A stretch of 64,000 bases of DNA from Anaerolineales bacterium (lineage in GTDB: Bacteria > Chloroflexota > Anaerolineae > Anaerolineales > UBA4823): positions 1 through 64,000 of the forward strand of contig JAFGQI010000112.1 of NCBI GenBank assembly GCA_016935755.1. Direction: 5' to 3'. Both the position numbers and the translations under genes were made by a program. Each line of letters opens with the position of its first letter. Positions within the stretch are counted from its first letter, which is position 1. The notes beneath the pieces are model-generated. The model searched no databases and was not told where the DNA came from. It saw nothing but the letters and a program-made list of their open reading frames with translations. Shown piece by piece: positions 8,267 through 17,178 of the stretch.

Positions 8267-9802
8267 ATGCGGATCTATTTGCGGTTGCTGCTCTTACTGG
8301 CTTTGACCTGGTCGATTACCTCCTGCCAGGCATCTTCGCCCACCATCGCCCCCTCCCCACAAGCCACGCAGCCGGCGGCCTCGACCCCAGCGCCATCCCC
8401 CACCCCGGGAGCATCGCAAGATGCGCTCCAGCTCACCGTCCTGTACACCAACGATGAGCACGGCTGGATGCTGGGCATGGACGAGGGGCAGGGGGCAGCC
8501 GAACTGACCGGGCTGCTGAAAGAAAAAGAGGGCTATGGCGGTCAGGAGGCGACCCTTTTGCTCAGCGGGGGGGATAACTGGGTCGGCCCGGCCATCTCGA
8601 CCTGGTTCAAGGGCCAGAGCATGATCGAAGTGATGAACGCCATGGGCTATGCCGCCTCTGCAATCGGCAACCATGAGTTCGATTTCGGCCTTAAGGTGCT
8701 CAAAGAGCGCACGGCCCAGGCGAGTTTCCCCTATCTCAGCGCCAACATCCGCTATGCCAGCAGCGGCGAGCCGCCTGCCGACCTGGGCATCCAGCCCTAC
8801 GTGGTTCTGGATGTGGCAGGCTTGAAGGTGGGCGTGGTCGGGTTGACCACCCTGTCCACTCTTAACACCACCAATCCGGCTAACCTGACCGCGTTTGAAT
8901 TTCTGGACTATGAAGACGCGCTGCGCGAGGTAATCCCGCAGGCGCGAGCGGCGGGCGCTCAACTGATCCTGGTCGACAGCCATGTTTGCACAGCGGAGTT
9001 GGCCTCCCTGGCGCTCAAAGTGTCCGACCTGGGCATCCGCATGTTCGGGGCGGGCCACTGCCACGAGCTCTTCTCCACCCGGGTGGGCGATACTGCCATC
9101 GTCTCGGCGGGCTCCAACCTGACAGCCTATGGCTATGTGCGCTTTACCCTCGACCCCGCCACGGGCGAGGTTCTGGAGATGAAAGTCGGTACACAGAGAA
9201 ACTCGGGCGGCAGAGCCGATGAAGCGGTGGCAGCCGTGGTCTCCAGCTGGCAGGCCAAGGCGGAGGCCGAATTGGGCGTGGAGATCGGCTACCTGAAGAA
9301 GGAAATCGCTCGCCGCAGCGAAGCCATGCAGAGCCTGTTCACCGAGACCTGGCTGATCGGCTATCCCACCGCGGATATCGCCCTGACCAACCTGGGCGGG
9401 ATGCGCGATCGCTTCGCCGCCGGGCCGCTCACCCTGGGGGCTATCTACAGCGCCATGCCCTTCGACAACACCCTGGTAGATGTGCGCCTGACCGGCACGC
9501 AGGTGCTGGATGTGCTGCGCGCCGGCGCGGGCAACCTGGCGGTGGGCGGCTTGCACTGGGCGGCGGGCAAATGGGTGCTGGACAAAACCAACCAGCCGCT
9601 GCAGGCAGACCAGACCTATTCGGTGCTGGTGAATGACTTTATGTACGCCGGCGGCGACCAGTTCGAGATGCTGGCGCGCTATGACCCTGAGGCTTACATG
9701 ACCGGTATCGACTGGCGCCAGCCGGTGATCGACTGGATCCAGGCGCAGAACTCCTCCTCCGCAAATCCACTGGATCAGGCGGTCGCTGATCTGGCGGACT
9801 GA
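8267..9802 (+). CDS. 5'-nucleotidase / UshA-like metallophosphoesterase lipoprotein
   Basis: A 511-aa secreted lipoprotein: signal peptide with lipobox ITSC (Cys about residue 20), a Pro/Ala/Ser/Thr linker, then a calcineurin-like metallophosphatase domain with YTNDEHG, SGGDNW, and GNHEFDFG metal-ligand motifs, and a C-terminal 5'-nucleotidase domain (YPTADIALTNLGGMRD, YAGGDQFEML). It would hydrolyse nucleotides or other phosphoesters on the outer face of the membrane. AGGAG lies 8 nt before the ATG. The downstream MFS gene starts 1 nt after its stop, so uptake of the product or a related solute is conceivable. Confidence 0.87.
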   Translation: MRIYLRLLLLLALTWSITSCQASSPTIAPSPQATQPAASTPAPSPTPGASQDALQLTVLYTNDEHGWMLGMDEGQGAAELTGLLKEKEGYGGQEATLLLSGGDNWVGPAISTWFKGQSMIEVMNAMGYAASAIGNHEFDFGLKVLKERTAQASFPYLSANIRYASSGEPPADLGIQPYVVLDVAGLKVGVVGLTTLSTLNTTNPANLTAFEFLDYEDALREVIPQARAAGAQLILVDSHVCTAELASLALKVSDLGIRMFGAGHCHELFSTRVGDTAIVSAGSNLTAYGYVRFTLDPATGEVLEMKVGTQRNSGGRADEAVAAVVSSWQAKAEAELGVEIGYLKKEIARRSEAMQSLFTETWLIGYPTADIALTNLGGMRDRFAAGPLTLGAIYSAMPFDNTLVDVRLTGTQVLDVLRAGAGNLAVGGLHWAAGKWVLDKTNQPLQADQTYSVLVNDFMYAGGDQFEMLARYDPEAYMTGIDWRQPVIDWIQAQNSSSANPLDQAVADLAD

Positions 9803-9803
9803 G

Positions 9804-11024
9804 ATGGGCGACGATCCGGCTGCCGCAGGCTGGCAGAAGACTCTCATCGTTCTGTTCCTTGGACAGCTGTTTTCAGCCGTCGGTTTTTCGGTCATCTTCC
9901 CCTTCCTGCCGCTGTATGTCAAAGACCTGGGGGCGGTCAGCGGCCTGAGCATTGAGCTGCTGGCCGGGTTGGTGTTCTCCGCCCAGGCCTTCACCATGAT
10001 GCTGGCCTCGCCCATCTGGGGCGCGCTGGCCGATCGCTACGGACGCAAGCTGATGGTCGAGCGGGCCATGTTTGGCGGGGCGGTGATCCTGCTGTTGATG
10101 GCCTTTGCCCGCTCGGCAGAGGAGCTGGTGCTGCTGCGCGCCATCCAGGGGCTGGTCACCGGCACCATGTCGGCGGCCAACGCCCTGGCGGCTTCGGTGG
10201 CGCCGCGCCAGCGCATTGGCTTCGCCATGGGGCTGCTGCAGGTGGGCATGGGCAGCGGCATCGCCCTGGGACCCTTGCTCGGCGGCGTCATCGCCGATGC
10301 CTATGGTTATGCGGCTGCTTTTTACCTGACGGCGGTGCTCTTGTTCCTGGCGGGCGTGCTCGTTTTCTGGGGCGTGAAAGAAGACTTTGTTCGCCAGAAG
10401 TCTGAACGCCGGGTTGGGTTGGTCGGCGAGTGGCGGCAGGTGCTGGGCACCGCCGGCATCCCGATGGTGTACAGCATGCGCTTTCTCAGCCAGCTGGGCC
10501 GCATGGTGATCGTGCCGGTGGCGCCCCTGTTCATCCAGACTCTGCTCTCCGATGCCAGCTATTTAAATACCTTCACCGGTCTGGTGGTGGGCGTCTCCTC
10601 GGCCACGACTACTCTCAGCGCGGTTTTCCTGGGCCGCCTGGGAGACCGTCTGGGTCACCGCCGGGTGGTGATCGGCAGCGCCCTGGCGGCCGCGGCGCTG
10701 TATGCGCTGCAGACCTTCGTCGCCGCCGGCTGGCAGCTGCTGGTGCTGCAGGCCCTGGTGGGGGTGGCGATGGGCGGGATCATCCCGTCGATCAGCGCCC
10801 TGCTGGCCAGCCTGAGCCAGGCCGATCATGCCGGGGCAGTCTACGGTCTGGACAACGCCATCGATGCGGGTGGGCGTTCTGTGGCCCCTCTGTTGGGTTC
10901 GCTGGTCGCCATGTCGCTCAATCTGCGCTCCGTTTTTGCCGTCACGGCAGTGCTCTTCTTGATCACCAGCCTGTTGGCTTTCTGGCTGCCCGCCAGAGCC
11001 CAGGAGACTGCCCCCGCTGCATAG
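9804..11024 (+). CDS. MFS transporter (TetA/Bcr-like drug/H+ antiporter family)
   Basis: A 406-aa major facilitator with about twelve membrane segments. Motif A reads SPIWGALADRYGRK in loop 2-3, and motif C-like sequence GMGSGIALGPLLGG lies in segment 5, typical of antiporters. It starts 1 nt after the stop of the 5'-nucleotidase gene and is surely co-transcribed and probably translationally coupled. The substrate is unknown; the pairing hints at a nucleoside-like compound but the family is mostly efflux. Confidence 0.84.
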   Translation: MGDDPAAAGWQKTLIVLFLGQLFSAVGFSVIFPFLPLYVKDLGAVSGLSIELLAGLVFSAQAFTMMLASPIWGALADRYGRKLMVERAMFGGAVILLLMAFARSAEELVLLRAIQGLVTGTMSAANALAASVAPRQRIGFAMGLLQVGMGSGIALGPLLGGVIADAYGYAAAFYLTAVLLFLAGVLVFWGVKEDFVRQKSERRVGLVGEWRQVLGTAGIPMVYSMRFLSQLGRMVIVPVAPLFIQTLLSDASYLNTFTGLVVGVSSATTTLSAVFLGRLGDRLGHRRVVIGSALAAAALYALQTFVAAGWQLLVLQALVGVAMGGIIPSISALLASLSQADHAGAVYGLDNAIDAGGRSVAPLLGSLVAMSLNLRSVFAVTAVLFLITSLLAFWLPARAQETAPAA

Positions 11025-11109
11025 CTTTTCTTGATCGAATGGTACGCTTCCTGCAACATGGTTCTTGTGTGCTGTCCCTGCGCATACATAACGGTGATGG
11101 AGGAAGTGT

Positions 11110-12414
11110 ATGTCTCTACTTGACCAGACCCGCCAGGCAAAGTCCGCCCATAAAGCCCATATTCTCGCCCGGCCGAATGTGGTTGGCATGGGCGTGGGCT
11201 ACCGGGTCACCCGCGGCCAGGTGAGCGATGAACTGAGCATCGTCGTCCTGGTGCGCCAGAAAATCCCCGCCCAGGTGCTGTCTGAGCAGGCTCTGGTGCC
11301 CCAGGAGGTCAGCGGCATCCGCACTGACGTGATCGAGGTGGGGGATCTGCGCCCGCTCTCGGCCAACACGCAGCGCTGGCGGCCTTCCCCGGCTGGGGTG
11401 AGCGTGGGCCATTACAAAGTCACCGCCGGCACACTGGGCTGCGTGGTGCGCGACCGCAGCACGGGCAAGCGCATGATCCTTTCCAACAACCACGTGCTCG
11501 CCAATGTCAACGCGGCCAGCCCAGGCGACCCCATCCTGCAGCCCGGCGTGGCCGATGGCGGGCAGGTGGAGCGGGACACCCTGGCGCATCTGGAACGCTT
11601 CTGTCCGCTGGATTTCGGCACGGCCCCCGCCACCTGTGACATCGCCCGCAGCTATGCTGCATTGGGAAATGCTCTGGCCCGGCTGGCTGGCTCGCGCCAC
11701 CAGATCCAGGCCTTTCAGTCAAATCCCAAGGCCGAGAACCAGGTGGACGCGGCCCTGGCGCGGCCGGTGGATGACCAGGTTCTATTGGATGAGATCATGG
11801 AAATTGGGACGGTGACCGGTATAGCTCTTGCCGAACTGGGTATGGCGGTGCGTAAATCTGGACGCACGACCTCATTCACCACCGGCGAGATCACTGTGCT
11901 GGACGCCAGCGTCAAGGTCAACTATGGTTATGGCGCCGAACTGACCGCTTCCTTTGAAGGGCAGATTGTGGGTTCGGCTATGTCCCAGGGAGGCGATTCT
12001 GGTTCCCTGGTGGTCGCCAGCGATGCCCCGTTGGCAGTTGGGCTGCTGTTTGCTGGCTCTGATCAGGCCACCATCTTCAGCCCCATCCAGGTGGTGATGG
12101 AGAAGCTGGATTTCGTAATCGGCGGGACGGTGAAGAAGGGCTTCGGCGACCGACAGGCAGCGATCGAGAAGGCCCAGGCGGTGCGCCTCCTGCATCAGGA
12201 CGAATTGATGGCCAAGGCGAATGTGGTGGGGGTGGGTGTGGGTCTGCGCCACACCGGTCAGAAGCGCACCGAGACGGTCGCTCTGATTGTGATGGTCAGC
12301 AAGAAGCTGCCCCGCGCCCTGCTCGACCCCCAGGATGTGATCCCGTCCGAGATTGACGGCGTGCCGGTGGATGTGAAAGAAGTGGGTGAGGTGCGGGCGG
12401 ACAACGGAGGATGA
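11110..12414 (+). CDS. Trypsin-like peptidase with duplicated flanking modules
   Basis: A 434-aa protein. The core (about residues 100-340) has trypsin-fold motifs: ILSNNHVLAN with the His of the triad and MSQGGDSGSLV with the nucleophile Ser. The Asp was not located with certainty. On both sides of the core lies a related about 60-residue module: the N-terminal copy reads ARPNVVGMGVGYR...LVRQKIP...DVIEVGDLR, the C-terminal copy AKANVVGVGVGLR...MVSKKLP...DVKEVGEVR. No signal peptide is seen, so it may be cytoplasmic. GGAGG lies upstream of the ATG. Biological role unknown. Confidence 0.75.
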   Translation: MSLLDQTRQAKSAHKAHILARPNVVGMGVGYRVTRGQVSDELSIVVLVRQKIPAQVLSEQALVPQEVSGIRTDVIEVGDLRPLSANTQRWRPSPAGVSVGHYKVTAGTLGCVVRDRSTGKRMILSNNHVLANVNAASPGDPILQPGVADGGQVERDTLAHLERFCPLDFGTAPATCDIARSYAALGNALARLAGSRHQIQAFQSNPKAENQVDAALARPVDDQVLLDEIMEIGTVTGIALAELGMAVRKSGRTTSFTTGEITVLDASVKVNYGYGAELTASFEGQIVGSAMSQGGDSGSLVVASDAPLAVGLLFAGSDQATIFSPIQVVMEKLDFVIGGTVKKGFGDRQAAIEKAQAVRLLHQDELMAKANVVGVGVGLRHTGQKRTETVALIVMVSKKLPRALLDPQDVIPSEIDGVPVDVKEVGEVRADNGG

Positions 12415-12440
12415 TTCCGTTTTCGTTGGGGTAAGCGAAT

Positions 12441-12456
12441 AGTTCGTTAGCGAACT
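12441..12456. other. Small hairpin between convergent genes
   Basis: AGTTCG-TTAG-CGAACT, 6-bp stem in the 68-nt gap between the convergent peptidase and GH3 genes. It has no U-tract; it might weakly terminate either transcript. Confidence 0.25.
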
Positions 12457-12482
12457 GTCTACCCGGCGCTGCCGCGAGGCGC

Positions 12483-14633
12483 CTAGGACAGCCAGAGCGA
12501 CTGGTAGAGCAATTGGCCAGCGCTCTCCCAGCCTGGCGATTGTCCGCCAACCGCCAGGCGAATCTCTCCGGGAATGAAAACCAACTGGCCCTGGTCATCC
12601 ACCTGGGAGAGCTGCTCCTGGCTGAGGGTGAAAGAGAGCCGCTGCACCTCGCCAACCGATAGGCGCAAACGGGTGAAGCCTGCCAACTGCCAGAGCGGCC
12701 CCGCCCAGCGCGGGTTGGCATGCTGCACATAAACCTGCACCACTTCATCGCCCTCGCGTTCACCGATGTTCTGCACCTGCAGTTGGAGGTTCAGCCTGCG
12801 GCCGCTGGCAGACCAGGTGTGACGGAAGTGCAGATTTGAATAGCTGAAACGGGTATAGCTCAGGCCAAAGCCGAACGGATAGAGCGGCTCCCCATCAAAA
12901 TAGCGATACGTTCGGCCTGCCATGTTGTAATCATCGAAGGGAGGCAGGTCCTCGGCTGTGCGGTAAAAGGTGACTGGCAGGCGTCCGGCCGGGTTGTAAT
13001 CGCCGAACAGAACCTCCGCCACAGCAATACCCCCGGCCTGGCCCGGATACCAGGCTTCCAGGATGGCGGGTAGATTTTCGTCCGCCCAGTTGACCGCCAG
13101 GGCGCTGCCGTTCAGCAGCACCAGCACGATCGGCTTCCCGGTGGCATAAAGTTCCTTGAGCAGTTCCTCCTGTACTCCGGGCAGATCCAGGCTGTTGCGA
13201 TCGCCCAGACTGGCCTGGCCTGGTTGGACGCCTTCTTCCTGACCCTCTTCGCCTTCCATGAGCTGAGACAGTCCCAGCGCCAGGATAATCAAATCCGAGC
13301 GGCGGGCCAACTCCAAGGCTTCGTCGAACCCTGCCCTGGCGGCCCCCAGCACCTCGCATCCCCGGGCATATAGAACTTCCGCATGCGGATAAGCCCGCTC
13401 GCGGACACCATCCAGGATAGTTGCCGTCCTCCAAGGTGTGCCGTTGTAATTGCCCAGCAGAACGCGCTCATCGGCTGCGTTGGGGCCGATGACAGCAATG
13501 GTTTTGATATTTCCCGCCTCCAGGCTGAGGGGCAGCAGACCATCATTCTTCAGCAGGATGATGGATTCGCGCCCTGCTTGTAGAGCCAGCTGGCGGTGCT
13601 CGGCGCAATTATTCACTGCATAGGGGATATGCGCATAAGGCACACTCTCCGGCGGATCAAACATACCCAGGCGAAAACGGGCAGTGAACAGCCTTTCCAG
13701 GGAAAGGTCAATCGTCGCTTCGTCGATCAGCCCCTGGCGGACAGCTTGCAGCAGCGCCGGGTAGGTCTCGCCGCAGTTCAGGTCACAGCCTGCTTTCACG
13801 GCCAGGGCGGCGGCTTCAGCGGCCGTTTCAACTATCCGGTGATTGGCATAGATATCCCGGATTGCCCCGCAGTCCGAAACCACATACCCCTCCTGGCCAT
13901 TCATCCCGCCAAAGCCCCATTCAAGGCGCAGGATTTTCTCTAGCAAGGTTGGGCTGGCGCAGCATGCTTCGCCATTGGTGCGGTTATAAGCTCCCATCAC
14001 CGAGACCGCTCCGCCCTCCTGCACGCAGGCTTTGAAGGCTGGCAGATAGGTCTCGTACAGGTCATGCAGCGAGACACGCGCATCGAAGCTGTGCCGGCGA
14101 TGTTCCGGCCCGCTGTGAACGGCGAAGTGCTTGGGCGTCGCCACCAGCTTGAGGTAGCGGCGGTGGTCTCCCTGCAGCCCGCGCACAAAAGCCACCCCCA
14201 GACGCGCGGTGAGATAGGGATCCTCCCCAAAGGTCTCCTGCCCGCGCCCCCAACGCGGATCGCGGAAGATGTTGATATTCGGAGACCAGAAGGTCAGCCC
14301 TGTATAGCGCGAGCGGTCGTCACGCCGCAGGGCCTCGTGATGCTTGGCGCGTGCTTCGTCTGAGATGGCTGTGGCAATGCGATGCATCAGCGGAACATCC
14401 CAGGTGCTCGCCAGGCCAATCGACTGAGGGAAGACCGTCGCCAGGCCAGCCCGCCCAACCCCGTGCAGACATTCGTTCCACCAGTCGTACTCCGGGATGT
14501 CAAGCCGGGGGATGGCTGGTGCATTGTGTACCATCTGGAAAATTTTCTCTTCCAGGGTCAGGCGGGAGATCAAGTCCTGCACCCTCTTTCTGACAGGCTG
14601 CTTTGGGTTGAGATACAGGGGCGTTTTCATCAT
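12483..14633 (-). CDS. Glycoside hydrolase family 3 (beta-glucosidase/beta-xylosidase-like)
   Basis: A 716-aa GH3 enzyme with the usual order: N-terminal barrel, alpha/beta sandwich and C-terminal fibronectin-III-like domain. The nucleophile Asp254 is in YVVSDCGAI, and the KHFAVHSGPE region (about 168-177) is the conserved substrate-binding KH motif. NECLHGVGR and ATVFPQSIGLASTWD near the start are characteristic of the xylosidase-like branch. There is no signal peptide, so it acts on imported oligosaccharides in the cytoplasm. It releases terminal beta-linked glucose or xylose. It follows the UroD-like gene by 116 nt and may be a separate transcript. Confidence 0.9.
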   Translation of the reverse strand: MMKTPLYLNPKQPVRKRVQDLISRLTLEEKIFQMVHNAPAIPRLDIPEYDWWNECLHGVGRAGLATVFPQSIGLASTWDVPLMHRIATAISDEARAKHHEALRRDDRSRYTGLTFWSPNINIFRDPRWGRGQETFGEDPYLTARLGVAFVRGLQGDHRRYLKLVATPKHFAVHSGPEHRRHSFDARVSLHDLYETYLPAFKACVQEGGAVSVMGAYNRTNGEACCASPTLLEKILRLEWGFGGMNGQEGYVVSDCGAIRDIYANHRIVETAAEAAALAVKAGCDLNCGETYPALLQAVRQGLIDEATIDLSLERLFTARFRLGMFDPPESVPYAHIPYAVNNCAEHRQLALQAGRESIILLKNDGLLPLSLEAGNIKTIAVIGPNAADERVLLGNYNGTPWRTATILDGVRERAYPHAEVLYARGCEVLGAARAGFDEALELARRSDLIILALGLSQLMEGEEGQEEGVQPGQASLGDRNSLDLPGVQEELLKELYATGKPIVLVLLNGSALAVNWADENLPAILEAWYPGQAGGIAVAEVLFGDYNPAGRLPVTFYRTAEDLPPFDDYNMAGRTYRYFDGEPLYPFGFGLSYTRFSYSNLHFRHTWSASGRRLNLQLQVQNIGEREGDEVVQVYVQHANPRWAGPLWQLAGFTRLRLSVGEVQRLSFTLSQEQLSQVDDQGQLVFIPGEIRLAVGGQSPGWESAGQLLYQSLWLS

Positions 14634-14749
14634 GGCTCGTCAGTTTCGCTTTGCAGTTTTATCGGGAAAGGTTCAGTTCAGGCTATTTATACTACAATAC
14701 AGGATAGCTGTCGAACATTTCCCTGCCGCCCGGTCTGGCTGGCCTGAAG

Positions 14750-15757
14750 CTACGGTTGGGTTAATTCTTCTAATAGCTGGCGGTAATAGCAGTAATTCGC
14801 CCAAGGAATATCCTGGCGCACCCGCCCATCTGCCAGGGGGAGATAACCACCCTGTTCTAACAGCGGAGGCAGTTTGTCTTCCATCTCCCTGCGGATGGCG
14901 TCTTTTCCAAGGCGCAGCATATCCAAATCGATTCCCCCAATCAGGTGCAGGTCGCTTCCAAACGTTTGCCGGATCTGGCGGTAATCCATCGCAGCCGCGC
15001 CTCTTATTTGAACCGGGTTGGTCTCGCAAGCCCACAGGCAGTTGAAACCACTCTGCAGGATCACCGGCAGCAGCGTCCCAGCATTCGCATACGTGCGGTA
15101 GATAATCGTGGCGATCCCAAAGCGTTTGACAACCTCCAGGACCGGCTGATAGCTGCTTATCACGAAGTCCTGGTAGGCGCGGGGCGAGATCAAGGGCCCA
15201 TGCGGCCCAGCAATGGGCTCGCTGAAGAGCACCGCATCTACCTCAACCTGGCTCAGGATTTTCTCCGCCATCCTGACGGCGAACTCCCCCTGGATAGCCA
15301 TCACCTGGCGCACGAACTCTGGCTGGTCAGCCATCAAGTACATCGTCTGAGTGAAGCTGCGCCCATCTTCAATCCCCAGGGTCAGGAAAAAACCGTGATG
15401 CACCTGCAAGATCAGAATATGCTCGCGGTTCTGCCAGGCGTTTAGCTTCCGTTTCCATCCCTTGGGCAGACGTTTGGGATCGTCCGGGTTCAGGCGCTGG
15501 TTGAGCAGTTCCAACCCCCCAGGCATGCTGAACAGCTTTGTGGCGGGCAAAGCAGAATAAAAGTCAGGGGCGATTTCCTCACGCCGGTCGAAATGGAACA
15601 TTTCCTGCAGGTCGGCCTGAGGCGGCAGACCTTGCTCTTGCCAGGCGTTCAGGACCTCCTCCCGCAGCCCTTCTTCCAGAAGCGGAATGCGATCGGGTGC
15701 GCCGCCCAGCATGGTTGCCAGAAACCGCTGCCGGCTGTTCATCATCCTACTGATCAT
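14750..15757 (-). CDS. Uroporphyrinogen decarboxylase family (UroD-like) protein
   Basis: A 335-aa UroD-fold protein, last gene of the MttB/corrinoid locus, starting with an ATGA overlap with the preceding mttB (an internal ATG at 15742 is an alternative). Members of this fold include methylcobalamin:CoM methyltransferases, whose zinc is held by HxC plus a distant Cys. Here the equivalent region reads IIYRTYANAG, without HxC, and the C-terminus carries GGYLPLADGRVRQDIPW, typical of the non-CoM UroD-like group. It may move methyl groups to another acceptor such as tetrahydrofolate or have another corrinoid-related role. The true haem-pathway UroD is less likely. Confidence 0.75.
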   Translation of the reverse strand: MISRMMNSRQRFLATMLGGAPDRIPLLEEGLREEVLNAWQEQGLPPQADLQEMFHFDRREEIAPDFYSALPATKLFSMPGGLELLNQRLNPDDPKRLPKGWKRKLNAWQNREHILILQVHHGFFLTLGIEDGRSFTQTMYLMADQPEFVRQVMAIQGEFAVRMAEKILSQVEVDAVLFSEPIAGPHGPLISPRAYQDFVISSYQPVLEVVKRFGIATIIYRTYANAGTLLPVILQSGFNCLWACETNPVQIRGAAAMDYRQIRQTFGSDLHLIGGIDLDMLRLGKDAIRREMEDKLPPLLEQGGYLPLADGRVRQDIPWANYCYYRQLLEELTQP

Positions 15758-17169
15758 TCCATGACCAATCGCGACTTCGCCTCAAGCATAATCTCATCTA
15801 GCTGGCGGTCCTGGTCTTCACTAAGCGGGGCTGGCTGGTGGGTTGCCAGGAGATGCTCGGCTTCAGCCTGGGCTCGCTCCGCCATGCCCACCTGGCCCTC
15901 TTGCTCCCAGGTTTCCCAGGAACGCCGTTCGGCCAGTTGGGTCAGCAAGACCTCCCCGGCTCTAAGGTAGCGGCTGGTATGTCTCTGGCTCAAAAAGTTG
16001 CGTGTGCCATCCATGGCGGCAGCCACCACCTCGACGGCAAGAGAGTCATCATCCACCACAAAGCCCCGCCGCAGGCGTCGAATGCCAGCAGCAATTTCAC
16101 TGTCGCATACCATTTGAGCGTACGAACCCATCACGCCGGCCTCCATCTCGCCAATCCCCGAAAGTTCGTCCGCTCCGGCCAGGGCTGGGATGACCGCATT
16201 CAGCGACCGTTCGTACCCTGATTGGATATCCAGGGTGTGGGCATTGGTTGAAAAACCGTACACATTGACCGGGAAATCATAATAGTGCGCTAGCTGTACC
16301 GTGGCGGCAGAAACCAGTCCCAGCTCCACGCCGCCCCACACCGAAAGGCCAGTGCGCGGCTCCATCATTGCCAGTCGCCCACAGTAGATCATCGGCAGGC
16401 CGGGATGGACGAGTTGGGCCAGCACCACACAGGCTAACACCTCGGCGTTCTGTTGGGCTAAGGCGCCGGCCAGCGAGAACGGCGCAGTCGTGCCAGCTGT
16501 GGGGCAGGGCAGCGGTGCAAAAGCAATCCCCTGGCGAGCTACTTCGATGATTGCTTCGGCCATGTCATCTGGCAAGTTCAACGGGCTGACCGGCGATACG
16601 CTCAATGACAGCACTTCGCCAGGGGGGCCAACCACTTCAGCCATGCGTACAGCGAAACGCACTTCCGCCGCGGTTTGCACGCCCGGACCCTGCAGCGGTT
16701 TGGTGGTGTTTGGGATGGCATGGCGATACATCGCCAACGACATCAACGCCCCTGGCACATCCAGTGGGGTGAAAAATGGCGTGATGGTGGTGGCGCCTGG
16801 CAGGGCGTCGAGCAAGCGCGCGCTGTCGCGCACATCTTGCAGCAGCGCCCGGCGGCGCTGCCCGCTGCGGGCATCATAGATATCCCTGGCTCCACCCAGA
16901 TTATGCCAGTGCAGGCTGCCATCGCCCAGTGTCTTGACCTCTCCACCCCGGCCGCGCAGAGTTACTTTTTTTACAGCTTTCGTGATGCACTGCTCCACCA
17001 GAGCAGCTGGCAGCAAAACGCGTTCTCCCCGCACTTTTGCTCCCCCTCCCGCGAGGATCTCCCGGCTTTCGCCGTGCGCCAGCACCAGGCCAACTTCCCC
17101 TAAGATGCGTAAGGTTGCCTGGTGAATAGCGGCAACCTCTTCCAGGGTCAAAACGCTCAGCTGCATCAT
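15754..17169 (-). CDS. MttB-family (trimethylamine methyltransferase superfamily) protein, copy 3
   Basis: A 471-aa TIM-barrel methyltransferase of the MttB superfamily. Founding members demethylate trimethylamine with pyrrolysine; this one has no in-frame UAG and is of the non-pyrrolysine type, represented by MtgB acting on glycine betaine. Visible family features: N-terminal LTLEEVAAIHQATLRILGEVG, the central LSVSPVSPLNLPDD, the AGTTAPFSLAGALAQQNAEVL segment, and the C-terminal FLSQRHTSRYLR. An AGGAG site 7 nt upstream supports the first ATG. It starts 9 nt after the S9 peptidase and overlaps the UroD-like gene by 4 nt. Substrate unknown. Confidence 0.85.
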   Translation of the reverse strand: MMQLSVLTLEEVAAIHQATLRILGEVGLVLAHGESREILAGGGAKVRGERVLLPAALVEQCITKAVKKVTLRGRGGEVKTLGDGSLHWHNLGGARDIYDARSGQRRRALLQDVRDSARLLDALPGATTITPFFTPLDVPGALMSLAMYRHAIPNTTKPLQGPGVQTAAEVRFAVRMAEVVGPPGEVLSLSVSPVSPLNLPDDMAEAIIEVARQGIAFAPLPCPTAGTTAPFSLAGALAQQNAEVLACVVLAQLVHPGLPMIYCGRLAMMEPRTGLSVWGGVELGLVSAATVQLAHYYDFPVNVYGFSTNAHTLDIQSGYERSLNAVIPALAGADELSGIGEMEAGVMGSYAQMVCDSEIAAGIRRLRRGFVVDDDSLAVEVVAAAMDGTRNFLSQRHTSRYLRAGEVLLTQLAERRSWETWEQEGQVGMAERAQAEAEHLLATHQPAPLSEDQDRQLDEIMLEAKSRLVME

Positions 17170-17178
17170 GTTTCTCTC

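Noticed and set aside
8294-10015. Long minus-strand open frame (573 codons) opposite the 5'-nucleotidase
   Set aside because: It is His/Gln/Arg-rich with no family signature, and lies opposite a well-supported lipoprotein enzyme with a ribosome-binding site. It is a shadow of GC-rich codon usage.
14750-15757. Haem-pathway uroporphyrinogen decarboxylase (hemE)
   Set aside because: The sequence lacks the typical HemE N-terminus and sits in a methyltransferase operon; UroD-like is the safer name.
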